Assembly: GCA_902761655.1 (NCBI GenBank) | Contig: CACWLD010000017.1 | Span: 1-34,108, forward strand | DNA: 34,108 nt | Reading direction: 5' to 3' | Source of the DNA: an uncultured Bacteroidia bacterium | Lineage (GTDB): Bacteria > Bacteroidota > Bacteroidia > Bacteroidales > UBA932 | Shown here: piece by piece, positions 17,002 through 24,970 of the stretch | Layout: every line of letters begins with the position of its first letter | Numbering within the stretch: position 1 is the first letter of the stretch | The notes under the pieces: generated by a model | The model's database searches: none | What the model saw: only the letters and a program-made list of their open reading frames with translations | Told to the model about the DNA's origin: nothing | Position numbers and translations under genes: made by a program

Positions 17002-17901
17002 ATGGTAAAATCAATGACCGGCTACGGCAAAGCCGAGGCACAGCTGGAAAACGGAAAGCTCACTATTGAAATACGTACGCTGAACAGCAAGAGCTGCGAC
17101 ATATGCATAAAGACGTTCCTTCTGCCAAAAGACAAGGACCTTATGGTAAGGCAGAAGATTGCGGAGGCCCTCAAGAGGGGCACCATTGACGTGTTCCTCA
17201 CCTGGGAACCCAAGGCAAGCGACAGCGCAAAGCAGTTCAACAAGGATATTGCGCACCAGTACCTTGCCCAGCTCAAGGACTTCGCAAGGGACGAGATGGG
17301 CTTCGACACCCTTCATTTCACCCCTGAGAGCGCATCCGTAATGCTTACCGTTCTTATGAAGATGCCTGATGTGATAGAGGCGCAGAAGTCCGACGTGATT
17401 ACGGAGGAGAACTGGCCGATCATTGACAAGGCCTTTGACCAATGCCTCCAGGGAGTCAACAACTATCGTGATACGGAAGGGAAGGTGCTCTATAACGATG
17501 TCACCTCAAGGGTGGAAAAGATAATAGAACTTTCCCACGAAGTGGAAAAATACGAGTCAGAGCGCATTGAGGCCGTCAAGGCCAGGATTCTCAAAGGTTT
17601 CGAGGACCTGGGCCAGAACACCCCTGAAAGGGAGCGCTTTGAGCAGGACCTGGTATTCTACCTTGAGAAACTGGACATAAGCGAGGAGCGCGTGCGCCTG
17701 CGCCAGCACTGCAAGTATTTCATTGACACCATCAACAACGAGCCCTACCCGGGCAAGAAACTGGGATTCATTATCCAGGAAATGGGTCGCGAGATCAACA
17801 CCACCGGATCAAAAGCAAACCACGCATCTATGCAAAAATGCGTGGTCCTTATGAAAGACGAGCTGGAAAAAATCCGCGAACAGTCTATGAATATCCTGTA
17901 G
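17002..17901 (+). CDS. yicC: YicC/YloC-family endoribonuclease
   Basis: Starting at ATG 17002 the 299-residue product opens with MVKSMTGYGKAE, the family's hallmark N-terminus. An upstream alternative start would add 14 residues encoded by the promoter region. The C-terminal DUF1732 block, GKKLGFIIQEMGREINTTGSKAN followed by MKDELEKIREQ, is fully conserved. In E. coli YicC is an endoribonuclease linked to small-RNA turnover, and B. subtilis YloC behaves similarly. Exact targets here are unknown. The stop lies only 5 nt from the end of the convergent nucleotidase gene, with no room for a separate terminator. Confidence 0.93.
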   Translation: MVKSMTGYGKAEAQLENGKLTIEIRTLNSKSCDICIKTFLLPKDKDLMVRQKIAEALKRGTIDVFLTWEPKASDSAKQFNKDIAHQYLAQLKDFARDEMGFDTLHFTPESASVMLTVLMKMPDVIEAQKSDVITEENWPIIDKAFDQCLQGVNNYRDTEGKVLYNDVTSRVEKIIELSHEVEKYESERIEAVKARILKGFEDLGQNTPERERFEQDLVFYLEKLDISEERVRLRQHCKYFIDTINNEPYPGKKLGFIIQEMGREINTTGSKANHASMQKCVVLMKDELEKIREQSMNIL

Positions 17902-17906
17902 GCCGT

Positions 17907-18722
17907 CTATTTCTTATTCACTTTAAGGTTTCCTACGTAGTAACCCCAGCAGCCATCTTGCACTATGGGGACGAATTTGCCGTCAGGATTGTACTCCCCT
18001 TCCATCTTCTCCAGGAAGGTATGGGAGTGACCGCCCACGATGAGGTCCACGTTGCGCGAGCCTTTTGCCAGGTCTACGTCGTTCAGGCCAGGCTCACCCT
18101 TGTAACCCACGTGGGTAAGGGCTATGACCATATCACATTTCTGCTCGTCCTTCAGGTAAGCGGCCCATTTGTTAAGGATATCTATGTCATTCCCCAGGCG
18201 GGGGATACGGTCGGAAATGGTCCTGGACACCACGGAGGAGAGGTCGCAAAGGATTCCCACAATACCAATTTTCATTCCGGCCTTCTTAACGATAGCGTAC
18301 GGGGTGATGTATTTCCCGGCCTCGAACGGTGAGAAATCGTAGTTTGCAACCACCACGGGGCACTTTGTGTTGGAAAGGCGGCGGCCAAGTTCCTCAAGGC
18401 CGTTGTCAAACTCGTGGTTTCCAAGGGTTATGCAGTCATACCCCAGGGCGTTGATCAGTTCGGTCTCAAGGTCCCCTTTCATCAGGGTGAAGTAGGAGGT
18501 TCCCTGGCTGAAGTCGCCGGCGTGCAGGAGCAGCACATTGCCGGCGCCGTCCGCGCGGCGGACGCTGTCAATGTATGCTGCGCGCTCAATTACGCCGGCC
18601 TCGCCGCTGCGAAGGGCGTCGTTGTGGCTGTGCGTATCGTTAATGTGCAGGATTGTCAGCTGCTTGGATCCGCAGGAGCATAAAGCAATTGCGCAAAGCG
18701 CAAGAATCAATGTCTTTCTCAT
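17907..18722 (-). CDS. 5'-nucleotidase catalytic subunit-like lipoprotein (metallophosphatase domain only)
   Basis: The 271-residue protein has a lipoprotein signal (MRKTLILALCAIALCSC, lipid Cys17) and then a calcineurin-like metallophosphatase domain. Metal-binding motifs are DTHSH (Asp29, His31), AGDFSQG (Asp70), GNHEFD (101-106), THVGYKG and GGHSHTF. It corresponds to the N-terminal half of UshA-type 5'-nucleotidases, which hydrolyse extracytoplasmic nucleotides or UDP-sugars. The substrate-binding C-terminal half is encoded by the preceding gene, which it overlaps by 4 nt (ATGA). The two products probably act together. Confidence 0.9.
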   Translation of the reverse strand: MRKTLILALCAIALCSCGSKQLTILHINDTHSHNDALRSGEAGVIERAAYIDSVRRADGAGNVLLLHAGDFSQGTSYFTLMKGDLETELINALGYDCITLGNHEFDNGLEELGRRLSNTKCPVVVANYDFSPFEAGKYITPYAIVKKAGMKIGIVGILCDLSSVVSRTISDRIPRLGNDIDILNKWAAYLKDEQKCDMVIALTHVGYKGEPGLNDVDLAKGSRNVDLIVGGHSHTFLEKMEGEYNPDGKFVPIVQDGCWGYYVGNLKVNKK

Positions 18723-19549
18723 AGCTCAACTACCCTGTTGTCAACGTGATACTCTACCGGAATTCCCTGGGCGCCAAGTTCTCTCAGATACGGAAGCAAG
18801 GCATCCCTGAGAAGCGTCTTGGTCAATACCAGGTCCACGGCGTTGCGGCCGCAGAACACATCGTCTCCTCCGTCAAGGAGGAAATCTATTGTGGCAAGGC
18901 CGTACAGGGCTTTATCGTCAAGCGGCTTGCCCCCTACCTTGACATCTACCAGTTCCTTGTCCTTTATGGTCAGTTCAACGCCTCCCACAACCTGCATTCC
19001 CGTCTGGGCGAACTGCTTGTAAAGGTTGCGGAGGTCCGATCCCTTCAGTTGCACATAGCAGATGTAGTTCTCGAATGGCAGCATTGAAAGGATATCGTCC
19101 AGAAGCACGTTGCCCTGCGGCAGGTCCACCCTGATTCCTCCAAAATTGATGATTCCCACGTCTACCTTCTTCCCGGTTTCCTCCGCGGTCTTTATCATCA
19201 TCCTGTCAACGATCAGGTTGGACAGCTCATTCTGGGGACGGGTGGAGCGGAGAACCTCCTTTGGGGAATAGCAGATGACCTCCTTGACATATGCCATCTC
19301 CGGCTGGGCGGCTATCAGGAGTTCAGCGGCCTTTACAACGCTTCCTTTCTTGAACACCTTGCCGTTTGGGGCATAGTAGACTCCGTCCCGGACCTCTCCA
19401 AGGGCTTCCTTTACATTCTCCGCATCCGGAGCGGTAACGCCGGTGCGGCTGCCCTCCATATGCACCCTCTGCCAGTCCATCTTGAACTCCTGGGCGCTCA
19501 GCCCTAAGGCGCAGAGTAATGCGGCTACTGTGCAAATTATCTTTTTCAT
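18719..19549 (-). CDS. 5'-nucleotidase C-terminal (substrate-binding) domain protein
   Basis: I place the start at ATG 19549 (MKKIICTVAALLCALGLSAQEF), not the in-frame TTG 9 nt upstream, because the ATG gives a clean signal peptide. The product is 276 residues. The body matches the 5_nucleotid_C domain: NELSNLIVDRM, INFGGIRVDLPQGNVLLDDILSMLPFEN and ATIDFLLDGGDDVF, the last with the residues that stack the nucleobase. It has no metallophosphatase domain; that is in the next gene, overlapping by 4 nt. It follows the ABC permease by 9 nt, placing it in the holA-natAB unit. Confidence 0.88.
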   Translation of the reverse strand: MKKIICTVAALLCALGLSAQEFKMDWQRVHMEGSRTGVTAPDAENVKEALGEVRDGVYYAPNGKVFKKGSVVKAAELLIAAQPEMAYVKEVICYSPKEVLRSTRPQNELSNLIVDRMMIKTAEETGKKVDVGIINFGGIRVDLPQGNVLLDDILSMLPFENYICYVQLKGSDLRNLYKQFAQTGMQVVGGVELTIKDKELVDVKVGGKPLDDKALYGLATIDFLLDGGDDVFCGRNAVDLVLTKTLLRDALLPYLRELGAQGIPVEYHVDNRVVEL

Positions 19550-19558
19550 ATTATGCAA

Positions 19559-20911
19559 CTATTTCTGCTTCAACCACTTCCAAAGATCCTTCCAGGTAGA
19601 TTTCTTGCCGAACATCAGAATTCCTACCTTGTATATCTTGGCCGATATGTAGGCACATATCACAAATGTTACTATGAGCAGGCCAAGGGACAGTATTATT
19701 TCCCAGTTCTCAACCCCGAAAGGCAGCCTTGCAAGCATCACTATAGGAGATGTGAACGGAATCATCGATCCCCAGAAAGCCACCGGCGATTCCGGGGCGT
19801 TGAATGCGAAGATTGCAATGAAATACGCCAGCATCAGAGGGATTGTTACCGGTATCTGCAACTGCTGCGTATCCCCTTCGTTTTCCACCGCAGAGCCTAT
19901 GGCCGCATACAGCGATGCGTAGAGCATATAGCCAAAGAAGAAGAACAGGAAGAATACCAGGATGATCTTTCCCCAGGGAAGGTTACGGAGAGTGCTGACT
20001 ATCAATGCCAGGTCTCCCTCACCGGCGGCGTCTGCAAGCTGATCAGGATGGATGCCCACGTTCATTCCCTGGACCATCTCGGTAGGATTGTCGCCAAGGT
20101 TGGAAAGCATATCCTGGCCGATGAACTTGCCTGCTATTCCCACAAGGGCCATTGTAAGCACTATCCACAGGATGAACTGAGTGAATGCAACCAGGGCAAT
20201 TCCAATGATCTTTCCGAACATCAGCTCTGTGGCTTTTACAGAACTTACAAGCACTTCCACAACCCTGCTGGCCTTTTCCTCAATGACGGCGGACATCACC
20301 ATTCCTCCAAACAATGTGATGAACAGGAATATGATAAGTCCAAGTCCCATTGAGAGGAAAGAGAAAACTTTTGCCTCAGACAGCTCTTCCTTGCCGTCTT
20401 CCTTTATTGTGTATGTGTTCAGTTTCACGTCCGGCTTGACTTCCTTGAGGATGTCCGCAAGGCCTTCAATTCCGTAGGAATCAATCCTGTAGGCCTCCAG
20501 GGCATCGTCCAGAAGGGAGTTTATGGTGGACGGTACCTCTATTCCGAACGGTTTTGGGGATGCCAGGTCTGCGGAGAAGGTCTTCTGGAGGGTATCCAGG
20601 GCTGAAATGCTCAGGACTCCGTCTAACCCAAGGTCTGCCATCATGCCCTTGACTTCGTCCGCTTCCATAGTGCTGAAGTCCTCAAAATTGAGGGTGGAGG
20701 AATCCTTCAGGTAAGGCAACGCTATTCCGGAACGGTCCACTACGGCAATGGTCTTCACCTTGTCCTTGGTATGCGTCAATACAAGGATTGGTATAATTGT
20801 AAGGGCGGCCATAAGGATTGGAACCACGAAAGTGGTTATCAGGAAGCTCTTTTTCTTTACGCGGTTAAGGTACTCGCGCTTTATTACTACTCCTATCTTG
20901 CTCAGATTCAT
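19559..20911 (-). CDS. ABC-2 type exporter permease (NatB-like)
   Basis: The 450-residue membrane protein has TM1 near residues 22-45, a large extracytoplasmic region of about 140 residues, and five or so TM helices from about residue 195. The cytoplasmic motif EEKASRVVEVLVSSV after TM2 is the family's hallmark (EEKxxRxxE). NatB-type permeases pair with an NatA ATPase and have been linked to Na+ or drug efflux; the substrate cannot be read from sequence. It starts 2 nt after the ATPase gene, so the two form one transporter. Confidence 0.88.
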   Translation of the reverse strand: MNLSKIGVVIKREYLNRVKKKSFLITTFVVPILMAALTIIPILVLTHTKDKVKTIAVVDRSGIALPYLKDSSTLNFEDFSTMEADEVKGMMADLGLDGVLSISALDTLQKTFSADLASPKPFGIEVPSTINSLLDDALEAYRIDSYGIEGLADILKEVKPDVKLNTYTIKEDGKEELSEAKVFSFLSMGLGLIIFLFITLFGGMVMSAVIEEKASRVVEVLVSSVKATELMFGKIIGIALVAFTQFILWIVLTMALVGIAGKFIGQDMLSNLGDNPTEMVQGMNVGIHPDQLADAAGEGDLALIVSTLRNLPWGKIILVFFLFFFFGYMLYASLYAAIGSAVENEGDTQQLQIPVTIPLMLAYFIAIFAFNAPESPVAFWGSMIPFTSPIVMLARLPFGVENWEIILSLGLLIVTFVICAYISAKIYKVGILMFGKKSTWKDLWKWLKQK

Positions 20912-20913
20912 AA

Positions 20914-21774
20914 TTATTCGGCCTCCTGTTCCGTTACAAGCTTAATGAAGATATCGTTCATACGGGGCATAAGCTCGTGATATGAGTTCACGGTCACTCC
21001 CCTGTCCAGGATCTTGCGCAGCGTGGTGTTGTTGTCCTTCTCAACCTCCAGGACCTCCGTGTGGCGGCCATCCTCATCGGTATAGATAAGTTCCACGTTG
21101 TTGTTGCCGTATTTGCGGCGGATCTCATCAAGTTCGCCCGTAATCACAAGCTTTGACTTGTTGATGAGGGCAATGTTGTCGCAGAGTTCCTCCACGGATT
21201 CCATATTGTGGGTGGAGAGGATTATGGTAGCGCCTTCGTCCTTCAGGCGAAGAATCTCCTTGCGTACTATGTCCGCGTTTACGGGATCGAAGCCGGAGAA
21301 GGGTTCGTCCAGGATAAGGAGGGCGGGCTTGTGCACCACGGTGGTGATGAACTGGAGCTTCTGGGCCATTCCCTTGGACAGTTCCTCTACCTTCTTGTTC
21401 CACCAGTCCTGGATGCCAAAGCGGATGAACCATTCCTTGAGGGCTTCCTTTGCCTGGGATTCGCTCATTCCCTTGAGACGGGCCAGATACATTGCCTGGT
21501 CGCCAACTTTCATCTTGCGGTAAAGGCCGCGTTCCTCAGGCATATAGCCAATCTTTTCTACATCCTGCTGGGTGATTGGCCTGTCCTTGAAATAGACCTC
21601 TCCGCTGGTTGGGATGGTAATGCGGTTTATGATTCTGATCAACGTTGTCTTGCCGGCTCCGTTGGGGCCAAGCAGACCAAAAATCTTTCCTTCCGGGATT
21701 TCAAGCGAGACATTGTCCAGCGCTACTTTTGGTCCGAACGTCTTGCTCACTCCCCTGATATCTATTAGTCCCAT
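20914..21774 (-). CDS. ABC transporter ATP-binding protein (NatA-like)
   Basis: The 286-residue ATPase has Walker A GPNGAGKTT (36-44), a signature LSKGMAQ (132-138, where LSGGQ is the standard form), Walker B LLILDEP (152-158), D-loop SGFDP and H-loop His189 (STHNME). A family-typical C-terminal extension of about 75 residues follows. It is the partner of the adjacent ABC-2 permease, and it starts 1 nt after the holA stop. The LSKGM signature is usual for this ABC-2 exporter subfamily rather than a defect. Confidence 0.9.
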   Translation of the reverse strand: MGLIDIRGVSKTFGPKVALDNVSLEIPEGKIFGLLGPNGAGKTTLIRIINRITIPTSGEVYFKDRPITQQDVEKIGYMPEERGLYRKMKVGDQAMYLARLKGMSESQAKEALKEWFIRFGIQDWWNKKVEELSKGMAQKLQFITTVVHKPALLILDEPFSGFDPVNADIVRKEILRLKDEGATIILSTHNMESVEELCDNIALINKSKLVITGELDEIRRKYGNNNVELIYTDEDGRHTEVLEVEKDNNTTLRKILDRGVTVNSYHELMPRMNDIFIKLVTEQEAE

Positions 21775-21775
21775 T

Positions 21776-22819
21776 CTATATATTTAGGATTTTGGTAATC
21801 AATTCAATGAAAATGCTTTCCGGTTTGGTGTAAGGGCCTACGTCCCCTCCCTTGCCTTTATAGTCGTAATCGTTCAGGAGCGAAATCACTCCCATACACT
21901 TCTCAAGAGGATAATTGCGCACCGCCAGGTCGTATTCCCGGAAGAAATACGGGTTCACGCCAAGGACCTCCGCCTTTGCCTGGGGCGAAGGATTGGGGTC
22001 CTTGAGGCGAAGCGCCTGATACTTGAGAATGCGGTAGAAGTGGGTGTACAGCGCGCTCACCGCGGCCGGCATCTGGAACTTCACTGACGATGCGATCTGC
22101 GCTGCAAGGTACAGCGCCTTTGGCGCGTTGCGCGCGGAGAGCTCCTTTGTGAGTTCAAAGATGCTGAACTGGCGGCTGATGCCCACGTTCTTCTCAATGT
22201 CCTCCACCACAATTCGGCTGCTGCCCTCAGGGAGGTTCTTGAGCATCTTTTCCGTTTCCAGGACGATGGTGTCTATGCTTGTGCCGGCGTATTCCGCCAG
22301 AAGCTCCGCCGCTGCAGGATCAATGCTCAGCGAGCGCGACGCGTAGTAGTCCCCTATCCAGCGCGCCACTTCGTAGTCGCGCAGCGCCGGGGAGTCCACC
22401 ACCTCGCCAATCTTCTGCACGGCCTTGTACAGCGCTTTGCGCTTGTCCACCGTGGCCGCGTGCAGAAGGATCACCAGCACGGTGGAATCCAGCGGCTTCT
22501 CCAAGTACACCGCCAGCTTCTCCAGGTCCTTGAGCAACTGGGCTTCCTTTACCACTACCAGCACCCTTCCTCCAAACATTGAGAAGCCGCGGGCGGCGGT
22601 TATGATATCATCGGAATTGGCATCGGAACCATAGAAGACAAACTGGTCAAAGTCCCGAGCATCCTCCTCCACGGCATATTGCATTATGGCGTCGCAAGCG
22701 CGGTCCGGGTAATAAGGTTCATCTCCCATAAGCAGATACACAGGCTTGAACCTTCCGGCCTTTGCGTCCGAAAGGATTGCCGCCACCTGGGCCCCTATAT
22801 TTACCCCTGACTTTGCCAT
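21776..22819 (-). CDS. holA: DNA polymerase III delta subunit
   Basis: The 347-residue product starts at ATG 22819 (MAKSGVNIGAQVAAIL); the in-frame TTG 9 nt upstream is less likely. Features of the clamp-loader delta subunit are the N-terminal PVYLLMGDEPYYPDRACDAI, the STVLVILLHAATVDKRKALYKAV strand-helix unit and the C-terminal collar domain (FELTKELSARNAPKALYLA, MPAAVSALYTHFYRILKYQ). Delta opens the beta sliding clamp and does not hydrolyse ATP, so no Walker A is expected or seen. It is the first gene of the run leading through the ABC exporter to the split nucleotidase. Confidence 0.9.
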   Translation of the reverse strand: MAKSGVNIGAQVAAILSDAKAGRFKPVYLLMGDEPYYPDRACDAIMQYAVEEDARDFDQFVFYGSDANSDDIITAARGFSMFGGRVLVVVKEAQLLKDLEKLAVYLEKPLDSTVLVILLHAATVDKRKALYKAVQKIGEVVDSPALRDYEVARWIGDYYASRSLSIDPAAAELLAEYAGTSIDTIVLETEKMLKNLPEGSSRIVVEDIEKNVGISRQFSIFELTKELSARNAPKALYLAAQIASSVKFQMPAAVSALYTHFYRILKYQALRLKDPNPSPQAKAEVLGVNPYFFREYDLAVRNYPLEKCMGVISLLNDYDYKGKGGDVGPYTKPESIFIELITKILNI

Positions 22820-22839
22820 ATAAAGCAATTAAAATCTTA

Positions 22840-22847
22840 CAAATTTA
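22840..22847 (-). promoter_or_regulatory. Predicted -7 box of holA and its downstream genes
   Basis: The minus strand reads TAAATTTG, matching TAnnTTTG, 20 nt before the holA ATG. No other exact match was noticed in the tight gene run down to 17907. Confidence 0.45.
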
Positions 22848-22858
22848 AGAAAAAGTTA

Positions 22859-22866
22859 TATATTTG
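22859..22866 (+). promoter_or_regulatory. Predicted -7 box of tRNA-Ser
   Basis: TATATTTG, an exact match to TAnnTTTG, ends 10 nt before the mature tRNA 5' end, as expected for a tRNA transcript with a very short leader. Confidence 0.5.
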
Positions 22867-22876
22867 CATCCGAATT

Positions 22877-22964
22877 GGAGAGATGCTCGAGTGGCTGAAG
22901 AGGCACGCCTGGAAAGCGTGTGTACCCCAAAAGGGTATCGCGAGTTCGAATCTCGCTCTCTCCG
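22877..22964 (+). tRNA. tRNA-Ser (anticodon GGA)
   Basis: The 88-nt class II tRNA has a 7-bp acceptor stem GGAGAGA/TCTCTCC. The anticodon stem CACGC/GCGTG encloses the loop CTGGAAA (anticodon GGA at 22911-22913). A long variable arm (TACCCC/GGGTA region) is typical of tRNA-Ser, and the T arm is GCGAG-TTCGAAT-CTCGC. The discriminator is G, the usual serine identity base. CCA is not encoded. It reads UCC and UCU codons. An intrinsic terminator follows at once. Confidence 0.97.
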
Positions 22965-22998
22965 CAAAAAAGCCGGCGCTTTGCGTCGGCTTTTTTGC
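22964..22998 (+). terminator. Intrinsic terminator after tRNA-Ser
   Basis: The inverted repeat GCAAAAAAGCCG / CGGCTTTTTTGC encloses an 11-nt loop, with the T-run in the 3' arm. It begins at the last base of the tRNA and would also work on the minus strand. Confidence 0.85.
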
Positions 22999-23171
22999 TT
23001 CGCGAGCGAACCGTATATCCCCCGCTGCTTCGCAGCTGCCCCCAGGGGCATACGGCTTTCAGCTACGCTTCCAGCCGGTGCCTCCCGGTCGTCGCATCGC
23101 TCCTCCCTCCCGGCACGCCGCTGATGCGGCCGCGGAGAACACGAGAAGAGGCCGCCATCAGGCGGGCTAAT
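22999..23171. other. Hairpin-rich intergenic sequence after tRNA-Ser
   Basis: No convincing gene lies between the tRNA terminator and the phosphatase gene. The stretch is GC-rich with several short perfect hairpins: GCTGC-ttc-GCAGC (23024-23036), TGCCCC-ca-GGGGCA (23037-23050), CCGC-tgat-GCGG and CCGCC-atca-GGCGG further on. It may be a dispersed palindromic repeat or a structured RNA. I cannot tell which from one copy. Confidence 0.4.
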
Positions 23172-23241
23172 CTCACTTGACAGCAACAGACTTGTGCTCA
23201 AGAACGACGACAACCAGGAAATCCCCTTCTACGCGGAATAA
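23125..23241 (+). pseudogene. Possible C-terminal remnant of an unidentified gene
   Basis: A frame without a start codon ends at TAA 23239-23241. Its last part, LDSNRLVLKNDDNQEIPF followed by YAE and stop, looks protein-like and unlike a random translation of this GC-rich DNA. The preceding residues (PPSGG...) look random. It could be the tail of a gene lost when the region beside the tRNA was rearranged. I do not recognise the family, and chance is a real alternative. Confidence 0.25.
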
Positions 23242-23250
23242 CAGGCCATC

Positions 23251-24129
23251 TCAATCCAGATCCAACAGGTACAGCCTCAACAGTGCTATTTCCTCCGGTG
23301 TCAACGGGGCAACTTTATCAGAATGCCTGGTGGTGGCCCAGTTCCACACCAACTGATTGATACTCCGGACCTGCGGATACCCATAACGTCTCAGGTAAGA
23401 GACCATTTCAAACAGGACACAACTTTGGAACAGTCCCGCCCGGGAATTCCTCTGACGGGTATGCCGTCCAAAGAAAGTGGTCAATTCATAAACCTTTGAA
23501 AGGTCGCTCTCCGAGACACCCAGCAGGGCCTCAATGAGGAAGGCCAGGGTACCGGTGCGGTCTGCCCCGGCGGTACAGTGGAAATACACAGACCTGCCCT
23601 CTCCCAGCCATCCAATGATGCACCTTATGGCCAGTTGATACATTTCTTCCGTTTTACCTGTACCCCTTCCAAGATATCTCTCCACTGGCAGCTGAAAATA
23701 ATCTGCCCCCTCTATGACTGGTCCGGCTTTAGACTCTCCGGGTACCGAGCCCCGCAAATCCAGATCCACGGAAATACCAAGTTCATTCAGGAACACATCC
23801 TTACCTTCTGCGTCAATCCGATCGAGCTTTGCTCCCCTGTAAAGCTTTCCATAGGCGATATGTCCCCCTTCTACCTTCCAGCCTCCCAGGTCCCGCATAT
23901 TGGGAGCGGCCCCTTCAATGATATGCACCACGCCAGCCCGGGAGACTGTCCCTCTTTTCTTATAGTCCTTCACATACGAAACGGTATAATCCGCATCGCT
24001 GGAATAATCGACTTCCTCCAAATATCTCCAGATCCCTTCATCCTCAGCACAAAAATCAACGGCTACCTGAGCGTATGAGCACACACAGGTAGCCGCCGAT
24101 ACAGCAAACAGAAGGAATCTTCTAAACAT
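23251..24129 (-). CDS. Exported tyrosine-protein phosphatase (Tyr_phosphatase_3-like)
   Basis: The 292-residue protein has a Sec signal peptide (MFRRFLLFAVSAATCVCSYAQ). It carries the family motif NMRDLGGW (77-84) and the P-loop HCTAGADRTG with catalytic Cys185 and Arg191 (C-x5-R). The family (PF13350) includes bacterial PtpB-like dual-specificity and lipid phosphatases. Its substrate here, presumably in the periplasm, is unknown. It is the last gene of the five-gene minus-strand unit starting at 27629, 22 nt after the Ig-like gene, and the only member with a classical signal peptide. Confidence 0.88.
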   Translation of the reverse strand: MFRRFLLFAVSAATCVCSYAQVAVDFCAEDEGIWRYLEEVDYSSDADYTVSYVKDYKKRGTVSRAGVVHIIEGAAPNMRDLGGWKVEGGHIAYGKLYRGAKLDRIDAEGKDVFLNELGISVDLDLRGSVPGESKAGPVIEGADYFQLPVERYLGRGTGKTEEMYQLAIRCIIGWLGEGRSVYFHCTAGADRTGTLAFLIEALLGVSESDLSKVYELTTFFGRHTRQRNSRAGLFQSCVLFEMVSYLRRYGYPQVRSINQLVWNWATTRHSDKVAPLTPEEIALLRLYLLDLD

Positions 24130-24151
24130 TCATTTAAACTGTACAGCTGAT

Positions 24152-24940
24152 CTATTTCACTGTAAGAAGCATATCTACCTTCTTGCCACCGTCAACCGTG
24201 GTTCCGGTAATGTGTACCTTACCCTGGGATACTCCGGTAATCAATCCATCACTGTCAATGGTAGCTATGCCTTTATAGGAAGATTCCCAAATGACGGTTT
24301 TGTCCGTAGCATTGGACGGGGTAATGATTGGGTCCATTATCACGTGATGACCTACACCGATGGTAATCGCAGGGTTGACTAATGAGATACCTGTCACGTG
24401 AATGAACTGGGTCACCACAATTTTACAAGATGCGGTATAACCTCCGTCCGCCTTTACAGTAACCGTAGTTACACCTGCGCTTACTCCGGTAACCTTTCCA
24501 TTAGCGTCTACTTTGGCAATGGAAGGATTTGCCGAAGACCAGGTTACTGCAGTATTGGAAGCATTTTCCGGCAAAACAGTAGCTTTAAGCCAGGCTGACT
24601 GCTCAGAATGCATGCCAATGGATGTGGCATCCAGTTTCACACCTGTTACCGGAACTGTCGTAGAGGATGATGCCGATGTCTGGCTTGAGTGGCCTCGCGA
24701 AAGCATTGAAAGGAGGGCCGACAGCTTGGGATAACGCGCCTTGCCGTCCTTGGAGAGTGATTTGAAGGCTAAACCCAATAAATGTAAAGCCTGTTTTGAG
24801 CTGATCATCTTGGCTGCTAAAGCCTTTTCGATCATATCAATCATTGCCTCCATGGACATGGAGCCTGATTTAATCTTTGCGGCAATTTCTGTCACAGTCC
24901 TTTTAGACAGAGAATCTTTCAGGGTATTTGACGGACTCAT
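24152..24940 (-). CDS. Tandem BIG2 Ig-like protein with N-terminal helical module and no signal peptide
   Basis: The 262-residue protein starts MSPSNTLKDSLSKRTV. A helical region (about 15-82) contains QALHLLGLAFKSLSKDGKAR, then a Ser/Thr-rich linker (about 83-96). Two bacterial Ig-like group 2 domains follow, at about 98-178 (VTGVKLDATSI...WSSANPSIAKVDANGKVTGVSAG) and 184-262 (VTGISL...SSYKGIATIDSDGLITGVSQG). BIG2 domains are usually surface or phage-displayed. No Sec, lipoprotein or TM segment is present. The helical module resembles that of the two upstream FISUMP genes. Spacing is 30 nt from the upstream gene and 22 nt to the phosphatase. Confidence 0.85.
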   Translation of the reverse strand: MSPSNTLKDSLSKRTVTEIAAKIKSGSMSMEAMIDMIEKALAAKMISSKQALHLLGLAFKSLSKDGKARYPKLSALLSMLSRGHSSQTSASSSTTVPVTGVKLDATSIGMHSEQSAWLKATVLPENASNTAVTWSSANPSIAKVDANGKVTGVSAGVTTVTVKADGGYTASCKIVVTQFIHVTGISLVNPAITIGVGHHVIMDPIITPSNATDKTVIWESSYKGIATIDSDGLITGVSQGKVHITGTTVDGGKKVDMLLTVK

Positions 24941-24970
24941 GGTAATAAGTTAATGCTATTAAGATTTATT

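Noticed and set aside
22864-23180. Three overlapping plus-strand open frames of about 86-95 codons
   Set aside because: They run through the tRNA-Ser gene and its terminator and have no plausible protein character.
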